Positions 9,853 through 17,893 of a DNA stretch of 64,000 nt are shown here, in pieces. The translations under genes and the position numbers were made by a program. Numbering within the stretch: the first letter of the stretch is position 1; each line of letters opens with the position of its first letter. Below the pieces are notes generated by a model. The model did no database searches and was not told where the DNA came from. It was given only the letters and a program-made list of their open reading frames with translations. Origin of the DNA: Rhodobacteraceae bacterium EL129. GTDB taxonomy: Bacteria; Pseudomonadota; Alphaproteobacteria; Rhodobacterales; Rhodobacteraceae. The stretch is from NCBI GenBank assembly GCA_900313005.1, contig ONZJ01000002.1, positions 1,628,996 through 1,692,995 of the forward strand, given 5' to 3'.

Positions 9853-10485
9853 TTAGCTGTCTTCGTCGTCCGCCTTGGCCCGGTTTTCGACGATTTCGTC
9901 GATCAGGCCCCAGGATTTGGCGTCTTCGGCGGTCATGAAATTGTCACGTTCCAACGCGTCCTCGACTTTTTTCAGCGTTTGGCCCGTGTGGCGTACATAA
10001 ATTTCGTTCAGGCGGCGTTTGAGTTTCAGCGTTTCCTCTGCGTGGATCATGATATCCGTCGCCTGCCCCTGATAACCGCCCGACGGTTGGTGCACCATGA
10101 TGCGGGAGTTCGGAAGCGAGAACCGCATCCCTGCCTCGCCCGCGGTCAGCAAGAGCGAGCCCATTGATGCCGCCTGACCGATCACCAATGTGCTGACCTT
10201 GGGACGGATGTATTGCATGGTGTCGTATATCGACAAACCAGATGTCACCACACCGCCCGGGCTGTTGATGTACATGCTGATTTCCTTGGAGGGGTTTTCC
10301 GCTTCAAGGTGCAAAAGCTGTGCAACAATCAGGCTAGACATCCCATCATGGACAGGACCATTCAGAAAAATGATCCGTTCTTTCAGAAGGCGTGAAAAAA
10401 TATCATACGCGCGTTCGCCCCGGCTGGTTTGCTCTACCACCATAGGCACGAGGGTGTTCATATATGTGTCGATTGGATCGTTCAT
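9853..10485 (-). CDS. clpP: ATP-dependent Clp protease proteolytic subunit ClpP
   Basis: ClpP is the tetradecameric serine protease that works with ClpX or ClpA. All three catalytic residues are visible: Ser107 in QAASMGS, His132 in VHQPSGG and Asp181 in ERDNFM. The length of 210 residues is normal, and the short propeptide-like N-terminus matches alphaproteobacterial ClpP. The 170 bases upstream (10486-10654) hold no gene and should carry the promoter; a CtrA-like sequence with one mismatch lies at 10504-10518 but is weak. Confidence 0.98.
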   Translation of the reverse strand: MNDPIDTYMNTLVPMVVEQTSRGERAYDIFSRLLKERIIFLNGPVHDGMSSLIVAQLLHLEAENPSKEISMYINSPGGVVTSGLSIYDTMQYIRPKVSTLVIGQAASMGSLLLTAGEAGMRFSLPNSRIMVHQPSGGYQGQATDIMIHAEETLKLKRRLNEIYVRHTGQTLKKVEDALERDNFMTAEDAKSWGLIDEIVENRAKADDEDS

Positions 10486-10654
10486 TTGCCTGCCTCACCA
10501 TGTCTAACCGTCGCTTAACGGAAAGTTCCTAAGGGAGTCTTAGTGTTGCGCCAAAGGGGCTGCAAGGGTTCGCGGAAAAATTAGCGTGTGCTGCGTTAAC
10601 AGACAGATAACCGGATTATGAATATTTCATTGACAGTGTGTTTCGGCCCGGTCG

Positions 10655-11920
10655 TCAAATCTTGTCGTTGGTGTATTTGCGCAGCTCCGCACGGGCCACT
10701 TGCCGACGGTGAACCGCATCCGGTCCATCCGCCAAACGCAGGGTTCGCAGATGGGTCCATGATGCCGCCAAGGGGACATCCTGGCTGATCCCTTTGGCAC
10801 CGAACATCTGCACCGCTTCGTCCACAACTTTGAGAGCCATGCGTGGAGCCACGACTTTGATCTGGCTGATCCAGGGGGCGGCCTTGCGTGCATCACCCTG
10901 ATCCATCATCCACGCGGCCTTCAAACATAGCAGGCGTGCTTGTTCGATTTCCATTCGGCATTCGGCGATGATATCGAAGTTGGCGCCAAGCTGAGCCAGA
11001 GGTTTGCCAAAGGCTTCGCGCTCCAACGACCGACGGCACATCATTTCAAGCGCAGATTCGGCTTGGCCAATCGCACGCATCGCATGGTGAATACGGCCCG
11101 GACCCAATCGGCCTTGCGCGATCTCAAATCCACGCCCTTCGCCCAGCAACATGTTGTCCGCAGGCACACGTACGTTGGTGAAACGAATATGCATATGGCC
11201 GTGGGGCGCATCATCGTGGCCGTAGACGTGCATCGGGCGCAGAATTTCTATTCCCGCGGAACTTGCATCCACAACAATCATCGAATGACGCTTGTGCTTG
11301 GGGGCGTCCTGGTCTCCGGTATGGACCATGACAATATAGACTGCACAGCGTGGGTCGCCGGCCCCGGTCGCCCACCATTTTTCGCCGTTCAGCACATAGC
11401 CGTCACCTTCCCTCACACAGCTCAATTCCAGATTGGTCGGATCTGAACTGGCAATATCGGGCTCTGTCATCAAGTAAGCACTGCGGATGCGCCCTGACAT
11501 CAGAGGGGCAAGCCAGCGCTCTTTCATGGCTTGGGTGCCGTAGCGTTCAAACACTTCCATATTGCCGGTATCGGGAGCATTACAATTGAACACCTCCGCA
11601 GCAAGCGGAGTGCGCCCCATTTCTTCGGCGAAATAGGCGTATTCAACGGTGCTCAACCCCGGTCCACCCGCGCTGTCCGTCAGCCACAGGTTCCAGAGGT
11701 TTTGCGCACGCGCCATGGATTTCAAATCCTCCAGGATTGCAGTTTGCTTTTGCGTGAAACTCCAGCGGTCTCCCTTGTCGATTTCCGCGTGAAAATCGGC
11801 TTCGCGTGGGGCAATTTCATCGCGGATCATCGCCTTGACCTGCGCTAGCAAGGTGTCCACCCCAGGCCTTACTCCAAAATCCATCCGCATGCCTTTCCGA
11901 TTATCTTTCGCGTCGGCCAA
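10655..11920 (-). CDS. Acyl-CoA dehydrogenase family protein
   Basis: A 421-residue flavoenzyme that oxidises an acyl-CoA at the alpha-beta bond and passes electrons to ETF. The order of domains is the usual one: N-terminal helical domain, beta-barrel (AYLMTEPDIASSDPTN, GEKWWATGA), and C-terminal helical domain (GRIHHAMRAIGQAE, QMFGAKGISQD). The length and the sequence around GRIHHAMR resemble the ACAD10/11 or CaiA-like group more than the short-chain enzymes. No other beta-oxidation genes are adjacent, so the substrate is not clear. The next gene upstream is on the same strand but 110 bases away. Confidence 0.9.
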   Translation of the reverse strand: MADAKDNRKGMRMDFGVRPGVDTLLAQVKAMIRDEIAPREADFHAEIDKGDRWSFTQKQTAILEDLKSMARAQNLWNLWLTDSAGGPGLSTVEYAYFAEEMGRTPLAAEVFNCNAPDTGNMEVFERYGTQAMKERWLAPLMSGRIRSAYLMTEPDIASSDPTNLELSCVREGDGYVLNGEKWWATGAGDPRCAVYIVMVHTGDQDAPKHKRHSMIVVDASSAGIEILRPMHVYGHDDAPHGHMHIRFTNVRVPADNMLLGEGRGFEIAQGRLGPGRIHHAMRAIGQAESALEMMCRRSLEREAFGKPLAQLGANFDIIAECRMEIEQARLLCLKAAWMMDQGDARKAAPWISQIKVVAPRMALKVVDEAVQMFGAKGISQDVPLAASWTHLRTLRLADGPDAVHRRQVARAELRKYTNDKI

Positions 11921-11986
11921 ACCGACAGTCCGACAGCAGATAACGCCACTTTAGCAAGACATGTCAAAGGTGCTCTTTATCTTCAA

Positions 11987-12029
11987 GCGTTTCGCACAAC
12001 ACGTGCTATGCGAACATCACGCGAAACGC
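11987..12029. repeat. Interrupted inverted repeat (GCGTTTCGC ... GCGAAACGC)
   Basis: Two perfect nine-base arms are separated by 25 bases. It sits between the end of the receiver-gene operon and the acyl-CoA dehydrogenase start. It may be an operator for the dehydrogenase gene or a 3' structure of the upstream operon; no T-run follows on the minus strand, so a standard terminator is unlikely. Confidence 0.45.
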
Positions 12030-12030
12030 G

Positions 12031-12270
12031 TTAGGTTTTGAACCGAAACTCATCATCACTAAGAAATTCGCGTAAAAACCCTTCGATATCGCGTTGCTCT
12101 GCAATTTGCTGCGAGGTTCGGGCCGTGTTTACTGCGCGTTTCAAGCCGTCGCTGATAACCAGTTTCATGGCTTCGCTTTGCATGGACTTTTGAGTAGCGC
12201 TTCGCATGTGCCGGTGAAATTTCTCTTCTTCAAAAAGATCGTTCTGCGACTGCGTTCGTATCCGCTTCAT
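12031..12270 (-). CDS. Small charged protein of unknown function, operon with receiver protein
   Basis: This 79-residue protein is not recognised. It is hydrophilic, rich in Lys, Arg, Glu and Gln, and mostly helical by composition, with no signal peptide or membrane segment. It starts 20 bases after the stop of the stand-alone receiver gene on the same strand, so the two are probably co-transcribed. That context suggests a partner or output protein for the receiver, or a regulator of the nearby kinase. No DNA-binding motif is visible. The ORF has good coding character but no homology evidence is available here. Confidence 0.6.
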   Translation of the reverse strand: MKRIRTQSQNDLFEEEKFHRHMRSATQKSMQSEAMKLVISDGLKRAVNTARTSQQIAEQRDIEGFLREFLSDDEFRFKT

Positions 12271-12290
12271 GGCCAGGAGGGTGCGCTCTC

Positions 12291-12677
12291 TTAGAAGGTC
12301 GGTGACAGGTCTTCCTTGGTGATCACATCATGATACCCCTCGCGGAAAGCCGACACCGCCAGATCCATCTGATTGCGCCCTGTGATCATGATCAACGCCG
12401 CATCCTTTTGCGCGCCGTATTCTTCGACAAGTTTGACCGCGTCCAACCCATTTCCGATTGGCAGTTCATAATCCATCAGGAACACATCAAAGTTGTTGGC
12501 TTTTATCGCCTGTTCCATCACGTCGAGCGAGGGTGCTTCGACGATATTGAAAGGTAGTTTCGAGCGTTTCGCCAAACGGCGAATACGCGCGCGATCAAAG
12601 TCATGGTCATCCAGGATCAATGCGTTGATCGTGCCCGGAGTAGTCCTTTTGGTCGCAATTTTACGATTTAGCAGCAT
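12291..12677 (-). CDS. Stand-alone receiver-domain response regulator
   Basis: A single REC domain of 128 residues with no output domain. The acidic pair is in ILDDHD (residues 21-26), the phospho-acceptor is Asp69 in LMDYELP, the switch Thr is in MITGR and the conserved Lys is in VITKED. It is clearly homologous to the receiver at 17894 (shared FDR..IRRL, DY.LP, IMITG and Q.D.AV patterns). The start is uncertain: a GTG at 12689 would add four residues. It is followed by the 79-residue ORF and preceded by a kinase gene on the same strand, its likely phospho-donor. Confidence 0.85.
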   Translation of the reverse strand: MLLNRKIATKRTTPGTINALILDDHDFDRARIRRLAKRSKLPFNIVEAPSLDVMEQAIKANNFDVFLMDYELPIGNGLDAVKLVEEYGAQKDAALIMITGRNQMDLAVSAFREGYHDVITKEDLSPTF

Positions 12678-12848
12678 GAACAGTCTCACCCTTCCCCAAT
12701 TCCAGCGTATCTTTCACAAGATACCAAGGCTGGTTTTCAGACCTGTAAAGCTTTCAAAGATTCAGGCGTTTTAAGTTCTGAGGTTTGGTGTAAAATTGGA
12801 AAGATGTCTGTGGTCATTGCGCTCGTGCGGACCGACGCATATGGTTTG

Positions 12849-13580
12849 TCACACCGGGAATCGCAATTCCAACCCGAGCCCAACACCGTTTAGCCCGCTG
12901 ACCCAGCGCATTTGGCCATCGTAGAATTTTACGATCTTGCGGACAGTCGCTAACCCCATGCCACTGCCTTCAACCTCGTCACGGGGTTTGAGGGTTTTCA
13001 TCGTGTCAAACACTCGTTCCCTTAAGTTTTCATCAATGCCCGGACCATCATCACGCACCCTCAGAACACAGTCGAAACCATCAAGCTGTGATGATATTTG
13101 AATATGGCCCTTGCTGTTGTGGTGGTGCTTCACGGCATTCGATATCAGCGCCTTAAGAAGAACAAATATGTCTTTGTCACCCATGCGAATGGTGCAGCAT
13201 TCCAATTCTACTGTCACAGAAAAGCGGTTGGACAGATTCAACACCTCGAGAACATGTATAACGGCCGCTTCAAGATCGTTGGTTTTGACCGATTGCTTAC
13301 GACCCACACGCGAATATTCAAGCAAGTCGATCAACATCTGATCCAGACGGTTCATATGGGTGTGCATCATGTCGAAATTGCTGGCCAGCGACCCTTCGAT
13401 CTTGTGACCCTCTTCGATCAGGTCTTCTTTGATCCATTGCGGCAATTCCAGCAAGGCGCGCACCGAACTGCGCACATCATGGCTGAGCACGTAGATGAAA
13501 TCTTCCAATTCCCCATCATCGTCGAGTTGACGTTTATGTGGAAGGTCGCCTGCTGAATCTGATTTGAGTGGAAAAATCAT
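12849..13580 (-). CDS. Soluble sensor-less histidine kinase
   Basis: A cytosolic kinase of 243 residues with only the catalytic parts: HisKA with the phospho-acceptor His34 (VLSHDVRSS) and HATPase_c with N-box (LISNAVKHHH), G1 (DDGPGI) and G2 (GSGMGLATV). There is no transmembrane or PAS domain, so the input must come from a partner protein or from the short N-terminus. The ATG at 13580 has a GAGG six bases upstream and is preferred over an in-frame start 14 codons earlier. It closely resembles the kinase core of the 648-residue kinase at 15309 (both have LLEYSRVG and RDEVEGSG), so the two may share receivers. Confidence 0.85.
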   Translation of the reverse strand: MIFPLKSDSAGDLPHKRQLDDDGELEDFIYVLSHDVRSSVRALLELPQWIKEDLIEEGHKIEGSLASNFDMMHTHMNRLDQMLIDLLEYSRVGRKQSVKTNDLEAAVIHVLEVLNLSNRFSVTVELECCTIRMGDKDIFVLLKALISNAVKHHHNSKGHIQISSQLDGFDCVLRVRDDGPGIDENLRERVFDTMKTLKPRDEVEGSGMGLATVRKIVKFYDGQMRWVSGLNGVGLGLELRFPV

Positions 13581-13628
13581 GTTTACCTCACAGGAATCGC
13601 GTATTGGGACAGGCTTAAACACAGGAAT

Positions 13629-13643
13629 TTTATACCAGGTTAA
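13629..13643 (-). promoter_or_regulatory. Possible CtrA box (one mismatch) upstream of the soluble kinase
   Basis: TTTA-TACCAGG-TTAA on the plus strand matches TTAA-N7-TTAA with one mismatch. It lies about 50 bases before the chosen start of the kinase gene at 13580, a normal promoter distance. On its own it would be weak; it gains weight from better boxes nearby. Confidence 0.35.
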
Positions 13644-13672
13644 CTCAGTCCATTTCGCGCAACAGACTTAGG

Positions 13673-15169
13673 TCAGCTAAGGTCACGCAAGACATCACGT
13701 GTCGCTTTGGGATACTTCGCACGCAGCTCAGCCCATCTTTTTTCTTGCAAGGACCGCCCTGCCCCTCTGGTGATAATCTGCCACCGATCCGAAACCTGCT
13801 TGAGGGCAATTTCGGGCTTTTCCTCACCCACGATCGCGCGGGCCAGCCAAAGTTTCAGAACACGAAAATATTCTCCCTGATTTTGCAGATACAAATCCGG
13901 AATCGCCGCACGCATGCTGTCCCGGTGCACGTTTAGAAACTCTGGCGTATAAGCGGCCTGGATGCCTGGGTCCGTGTAATGCTCGGGGCGATAGGGATCA
14001 AAAAACCCGTCGACCTGCCCCACCGCGAGCGTCGACATGGCAGGGCTCGAAGCAAACAAAGCAAAGAGATATGCAATCTCGGGAAAAGCAGAATTGCTGA
14101 CCACCACGTAGTTCCATCCCCAGTTAAAGTAGGGCGTAAGCAGCAATTTTCCGTTGATCATGCCGCCGGGTGTCGGGCCATAGACAATGGATCCACGCAT
14201 TTTCGAAGAGGGTCCATTCAGGTATTTCTGCGACCCTCCCCAACCGATATTGCAATAGACATTACCTCGGCTGTAACGCTCCCAATTGTCGAAAAGCCCA
14301 AGGTTCGGGGCCTCAGGGCTCAGGTATTGAGAGGCACGGATCATATCCTCCAGGGCGCAGACCCCCTCATCAGATGCAATCTGAGGGGTCATATCTTCCG
14401 CGAATGGCCAGAGACCCTTGGCATGAAAGCGAATCCACCATTCCCAGGCGAGGAAACTTGGGGCTCGAAATAATAAACCACCGTACATCCCCTGTTCCGG
14501 ACGATGGAAAAAAGCCATTTGGCGGTCCAGCTCTTGCCAGATGTTTGGCCGGGCAAGAGGGGTTCCAAATTTATCTGCGTAGCGGGCCTGCTCGTCAGGG
14601 TTCTCCAGCAGATCTTTGTGATAAAACATCACATAGGCGTCGCCGTCTGCCTGAAAGCCATAGATTTCGCCATCAAAACTATCGCCGGTGCCAAACAGGA
14701 TATTGTCGCGAAACCCTTTTGGTTCGTATTGATTGGCAAAATCGGTCAAGGATTGGATCGCGCCTGAGGCCACCAGATCTGGCAGGCCGAATGTTGCAGG
14801 CAGGGCCACATCATAGCTCTGGGATTCGCTGAAAACATCCAATGCAAGCTGCGTATTGATTTCATCAACTGGAGTTTCAACACGTTCAATCTCTACGCCT
14901 GTCATCGCGGTAAAGGCCTGGGCGACCGGGCCTACGTTCCCACCCGACCCATGTGGCAGAAGCAACCGCAAAGACAATTTACGCCCCTGAATCAATGCGC
15001 GAACGCGCGCAGCCACACTTTCGTGCAGCGATTCTGTTGTGGTTTTAAATTGCGCATTCGCAGGGAGTGCTGCGGATGCGGCGCATGCGGCACCTCCGAG
15101 CAAGGCTTGGCGCCGATCAAGCAAAAGCCCGGAAGATTTTTTCATACCCATTGTGCGATTGATCCCCAT
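13673..15169 (-). CDS. Extracellular solute-binding protein, ABC type, without transporter genes
   Basis: This roughly 499-residue periplasmic protein belongs to the family-1-like (sugar/polyol or spermidine type) extracellular binding proteins, with conserved patches such as YGFQADGDAYVMFYHKDLL and FNWGWNYVVVSNSA. The N-terminus has a twin-arginine-like signal (DRRQALLGG) and a cleavage region ending PANAQ. No ABC permease or ATPase gene is adjacent. Instead it stands between two histidine kinases and diverges from the one with a large periplasmic domain, so it may present a ligand to that kinase, as TorT does to TorS. The exact start is uncertain (TTG at 15175, ATG at 15169 or 15151). The ligand cannot be read from the sequence. 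Confidence 0.85.
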   Translation of the reverse strand: MGINRTMGMKKSSGLLLDRRQALLGGAACAASAALPANAQFKTTTESLHESVAARVRALIQGRKLSLRLLLPHGSGGNVGPVAQAFTAMTGVEIERVETPVDEINTQLALDVFSESQSYDVALPATFGLPDLVASGAIQSLTDFANQYEPKGFRDNILFGTGDSFDGEIYGFQADGDAYVMFYHKDLLENPDEQARYADKFGTPLARPNIWQELDRQMAFFHRPEQGMYGGLLFRAPSFLAWEWWIRFHAKGLWPFAEDMTPQIASDEGVCALEDMIRASQYLSPEAPNLGLFDNWERYSRGNVYCNIGWGGSQKYLNGPSSKMRGSIVYGPTPGGMINGKLLLTPYFNWGWNYVVVSNSAFPEIAYLFALFASSPAMSTLAVGQVDGFFDPYRPEHYTDPGIQAAYTPEFLNVHRDSMRAAIPDLYLQNQGEYFRVLKLWLARAIVGEEKPEIALKQVSDRWQIITRGAGRSLQEKRWAELRAKYPKATRDVLRDLS

Positions 15170-15214
15170 CACCAAGAACGTTCAACTATCCAATTTGAAG
15201 CTCTCGTGAATTCG

Positions 15215-15229
15215 TTAACCGCACGTTAA
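15215..15229. promoter_or_regulatory. CtrA-type box in the divergent promoter
   Basis: TTAA-CCGCACG-TTAA is a perfect match to the alphaproteobacterial CtrA consensus TTAA-N7-TTAA. It lies 45 bases before the binding-protein start at 15169, so it is best placed for that promoter. Confidence 0.65.
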
Positions 15230-15266
15230 ACAAACTTCGCAATCCTGCATAAATTGACGTCCATCG

Positions 15267-15281
15267 TTAACAAAAAATTAC
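15267..15281. promoter_or_regulatory. CtrA-like box (one mismatch) before the TorS-like kinase
   Basis: TTAA-CAAAAAA-TTAC has one mismatch to TTAA-N7-TTAA. It lies 27 bases before the kinase GTG start at 15309 and 52 bases from the perfect box at 15215, so each divergent gene has its own candidate site. Confidence 0.5.
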
Positions 15282-15308
15282 TCACCACAGTTTCGGAGTG
15301 TCTTAGGC

Positions 15309-17255
15309 GTGCAGACCAATCACCATTACAGCTCCAGATTCGGAATCGTGCGGCGCCTTCGATTTTTCTTTCTGGCGATAATATTCATTCTACTCAGCGC
15401 TCTTGTGATCGGCTTGACGCAGGTCCGGTCGTTGGATCGGTCAGCCAAATCACTTACGGGCGAATCCGTTCCCGTTTTTATCGTCGCGGCCGAGCTCGAA
15501 CGGAACCTGAAAAACCTGCTGGTCTTGCTGCAAGAAATAGAGAGTACGCAGGATCTGGGCTCTCTAGACGAATTACAGCGCAATGTGATCGCGCAGCTTG
15601 ACAAGTTGAGGGATGAGACGCAAACCCCACAGGACCTGCTTACTATCGCTCAAACTGCGATGGCGACGTCGCTGACCGACATCGCGGCCAAATCCACACG
15701 GGTGCTCGACAGTAAACGTGCGCTTTTGAATCATAAAGAAGCCGTTGAACTGCAGGTCGCGAAGATCCTGAATATCCAGACCCGAACACGCTCCCAGCTT
15801 GAAATACTGGCACTTGAAGTGGCCTCTGCTTCCCAAGTCGATTTTAAACAAACAACGGACGATGAAACCTTCAGCAAGACATCCATCGAGCAGCGCTATC
15901 ATCAGAATCTGATCCGAGCCAACGCCGTGACCGAGCTGACGCTCGAATTGGATTCTATCATCGAAATGGCGATCGGCCTTGATAACCTACAGCAGTTCGA
16001 AGCCATCGAAATCGTTGAACGCAGCTTGCGGTTTAAAATGAAAAATGTGGTGCTGTTGATCGGACAAATGCCGCAAATTCCTGTGCGCGTGTCAATAGCG
16101 CGCGAAATCGCGCTACTGCGCGGTCTGATTTTTGATGAGGATGCCCTTCTCGACGAAGCCAAACGAGGGGTGATCGAGTATGAGAATTTTGGCCGCTACA
16201 GCTTTGATCAAATCGTGCCCATTCAGGCCATATCCGATCAAACGCGTGCATTGACTCAAACGGCTCAGGCGCAGGTGCGCGACTCTGGGCGAGACCTTGA
16301 GCGCAGCGCCACCCGGCTGGTTGCCGTTCTGATTGTCACCGGAGCGGTAGCAGGGCTCACTATCTTATGCGCCATCGTCTTTTTGGTGGAACGGCAAATC
16401 AACAAACGCATGGCCCGGCTGACACGGGCGGTGCTGGATATCGCTTCTGGGCAGACGGATATCCAGGTCGATGTTGGTGGCAACGATGAACTTGGAAAAA
16501 TGGCCAAGGCGCTTGAAGTCTTCAAGACCAACGCCGAAGAACTGCATCGTTCGAACACAGAGCTGGAGAAATTCGCCTATGTGGCCGCCCACGATCTGCG
16601 GTCCCCGTTACGCGCTATTCAGGATTTGTCGGAATGGGTGGTCGATGATCCGGAAACCACATTTTCCGACGATGGCCAGGAATACATGGGCTTGTTACGG
16701 CTTCGGATTGAGCGGCTTAACAAACTTTTATCAGATTTGCTTGAGTATTCCCGAGTGGGCAAAGAGAATGGTGACATATCAATGGTGAGCGTTCCGGTTT
16801 TAGTGAAGGAAACGGCAGAAATGCTGGACCCCGACGGCGCATATCAGATCAGCTACGCAGGTATCTCAACCCCTGTGACGACCTTTGCCACGCCGCTGCG
16901 CCATATCTTGCTAAACCTGATCAACAACGCCATCACACATCACGATCGTCCGTCGGGAAAGATCACCGTCTCTGCCGAGGTCGCGCATGGCCGTCTGCTC
17001 TGTCGTGTGCAGGATGACGGCCCAGGCATCTCTCCACAATATCACGAGCGTATCTTTCAGCTCTTTCAAACTCTTCGGTCACGGGACGAGGTGGAAGGCA
17101 GCGGCTTGGGCCTCGCCATCATCCATAAAACTCTGGAACATCATGAAGGGGCGATCCATGTGGCCTCAGACCCCGGCCTGCAACGTGGCACCACATTCAT
17201 TTTCGACCTTCCCGAGAAAACGCCAACCGTTGTGCCATTGAACAAAGCGGCATGA
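15309..17255 (+). CDS. TorS-like transmembrane sensor histidine kinase
   Basis: A 648-residue inner-membrane kinase. It has a first membrane helix (about residues 16-38), a roughly 295-residue helical periplasmic region resembling the TorS sensor (SVPVFIVAAELERNLKN), a second helix (about 337-360), a HAMP domain (about 362-415), HisKA with the phospho-acceptor His428 (VAAHDLRSPL), and HATPase_c with DDGPGI and GSGLGLAII. Unlike TorS it has no fused receiver or Hpt domain; the receiver at 17281 follows 25 bases later and is the likely partner. It diverges from the lone binding protein, the expected input. The start is GTG with a weak ribosome site. Confidence 0.88.
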   Translation: MQTNHHYSSRFGIVRRLRFFFLAIIFILLSALVIGLTQVRSLDRSAKSLTGESVPVFIVAAELERNLKNLLVLLQEIESTQDLGSLDELQRNVIAQLDKLRDETQTPQDLLTIAQTAMATSLTDIAAKSTRVLDSKRALLNHKEAVELQVAKILNIQTRTRSQLEILALEVASASQVDFKQTTDDETFSKTSIEQRYHQNLIRANAVTELTLELDSIIEMAIGLDNLQQFEAIEIVERSLRFKMKNVVLLIGQMPQIPVRVSIAREIALLRGLIFDEDALLDEAKRGVIEYENFGRYSFDQIVPIQAISDQTRALTQTAQAQVRDSGRDLERSATRLVAVLIVTGAVAGLTILCAIVFLVERQINKRMARLTRAVLDIASGQTDIQVDVGGNDELGKMAKALEVFKTNAEELHRSNTELEKFAYVAAHDLRSPLRAIQDLSEWVVDDPETTFSDDGQEYMGLLRLRIERLNKLLSDLLEYSRVGKENGDISMVSVPVLVKETAEMLDPDGAYQISYAGISTPVTTFATPLRHILLNLINNAITHHDRPSGKITVSAEVAHGRLLCRVQDDGPGISPQYHERIFQLFQTLRSRDEVEGSGLGLAIIHKTLEHHEGAIHVASDPGLQRGTTFIFDLPEKTPTVVPLNKAA

Positions 17256-17280
17256 GCCAAATGACAAAGGAGTGAGACAC

Positions 17281-17742
17281 GTGAGCAGCCCCCAGTTAGA
17301 ACCGATGTTCGATCTTAAAACCGAGCCTGTAAAGATCCTCATCGTCGATGACGACATGGTCAGTGTTATGGCCATCAAACGGGCGCTCAAAAAACTGAGA
17401 ATCCTCAATCCGGTTGTGGTCGCCAAAGATGGTCAGGAAGCCTTGAACATCCTGCGCGGAGCACACGATGTGGACAAACTGCTGCCGCCTTTTTTGGTGA
17501 CGCTTGACCTGAACATGCCACGCATGGACGGCTTTGAGTTCCTCGAACAAGTGCGCAACGATCCCGCGTTACACCGGGCGGTTATTTTCGTGTTATCCAC
17601 ATCGGACACCCCAAGCGATATCGCCAATGCGTATGACAACAACATTGCCGGCTACATCGTAAAAGATGATCTGGGAGACAGCTTTGTCAAAGCATTGGAT
17701 ATGATTGACGCCTATACGAAAATAGTGGAGCTGCCGCGTTAA
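17281..17742 (+). CDS. Rcp1-type stand-alone response regulator
   Basis: A single receiver domain of 153 residues. Acidic residues are in IVDDDM, the phospho-acceptor is Asp76 in TLDLNMPRMDGFEFL, the switch region is VLSTSD and the Lys is in GYIVKDD. The wording around the phospho-site is that of the Rcp1 family, receivers paired with phytochrome-like kinases. GTG at 17281 is chosen because AGGAG lies eight bases upstream; another GTG nine bases earlier is possible. It follows the TorS-like kinase by 25 bases and is probably its direct target. It has no output domain, so it must act by protein contact or phospho-transfer. Confidence 0.88.
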   Translation: MSSPQLEPMFDLKTEPVKILIVDDDMVSVMAIKRALKKLRILNPVVVAKDGQEALNILRGAHDVDKLLPPFLVTLDLNMPRMDGFEFLEQVRNDPALHRAVIFVLSTSDTPSDIANAYDNNIAGYIVKDDLGDSFVKALDMIDAYTKIVELPR

Positions 17743-17818
17743 ACCGGCCTCGTCTGGAGGCTCGGGCCCGGGAATTCCACAGGCCCTGTTAACCTGAATA
17801 TGTCAAAAATACGTCATC

Positions 17819-17833
17819 TTAACCCGGGGTTAA
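17819..17833. promoter_or_regulatory. CtrA-type box upstream of the third receiver gene
   Basis: TTAA-CCCGGGG-TTAA is a perfect match to TTAA-N7-TTAA, 60 bases before the ATG at 17894. The gap of 151 bases after the previous gene supports a separate promoter here. Confidence 0.65.
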
Positions 17834-17893
17834 ATGAACCGGGCACAGTATGATCGGCAACTTCCGATTTCAAACAACTGTTGAAGGCGTGTT

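Noticed and set aside
10504..10518. CTAA-CCGTCGC-TTAA before clpP as a CtrA box
   Set aside because: One mismatch and no reason for CtrA control of clpP; kept only as a note.
17761..17790. GC-rich palindromes after the Rcp1-type receiver as a terminator
   Set aside because: The stems are short and no T-run follows.
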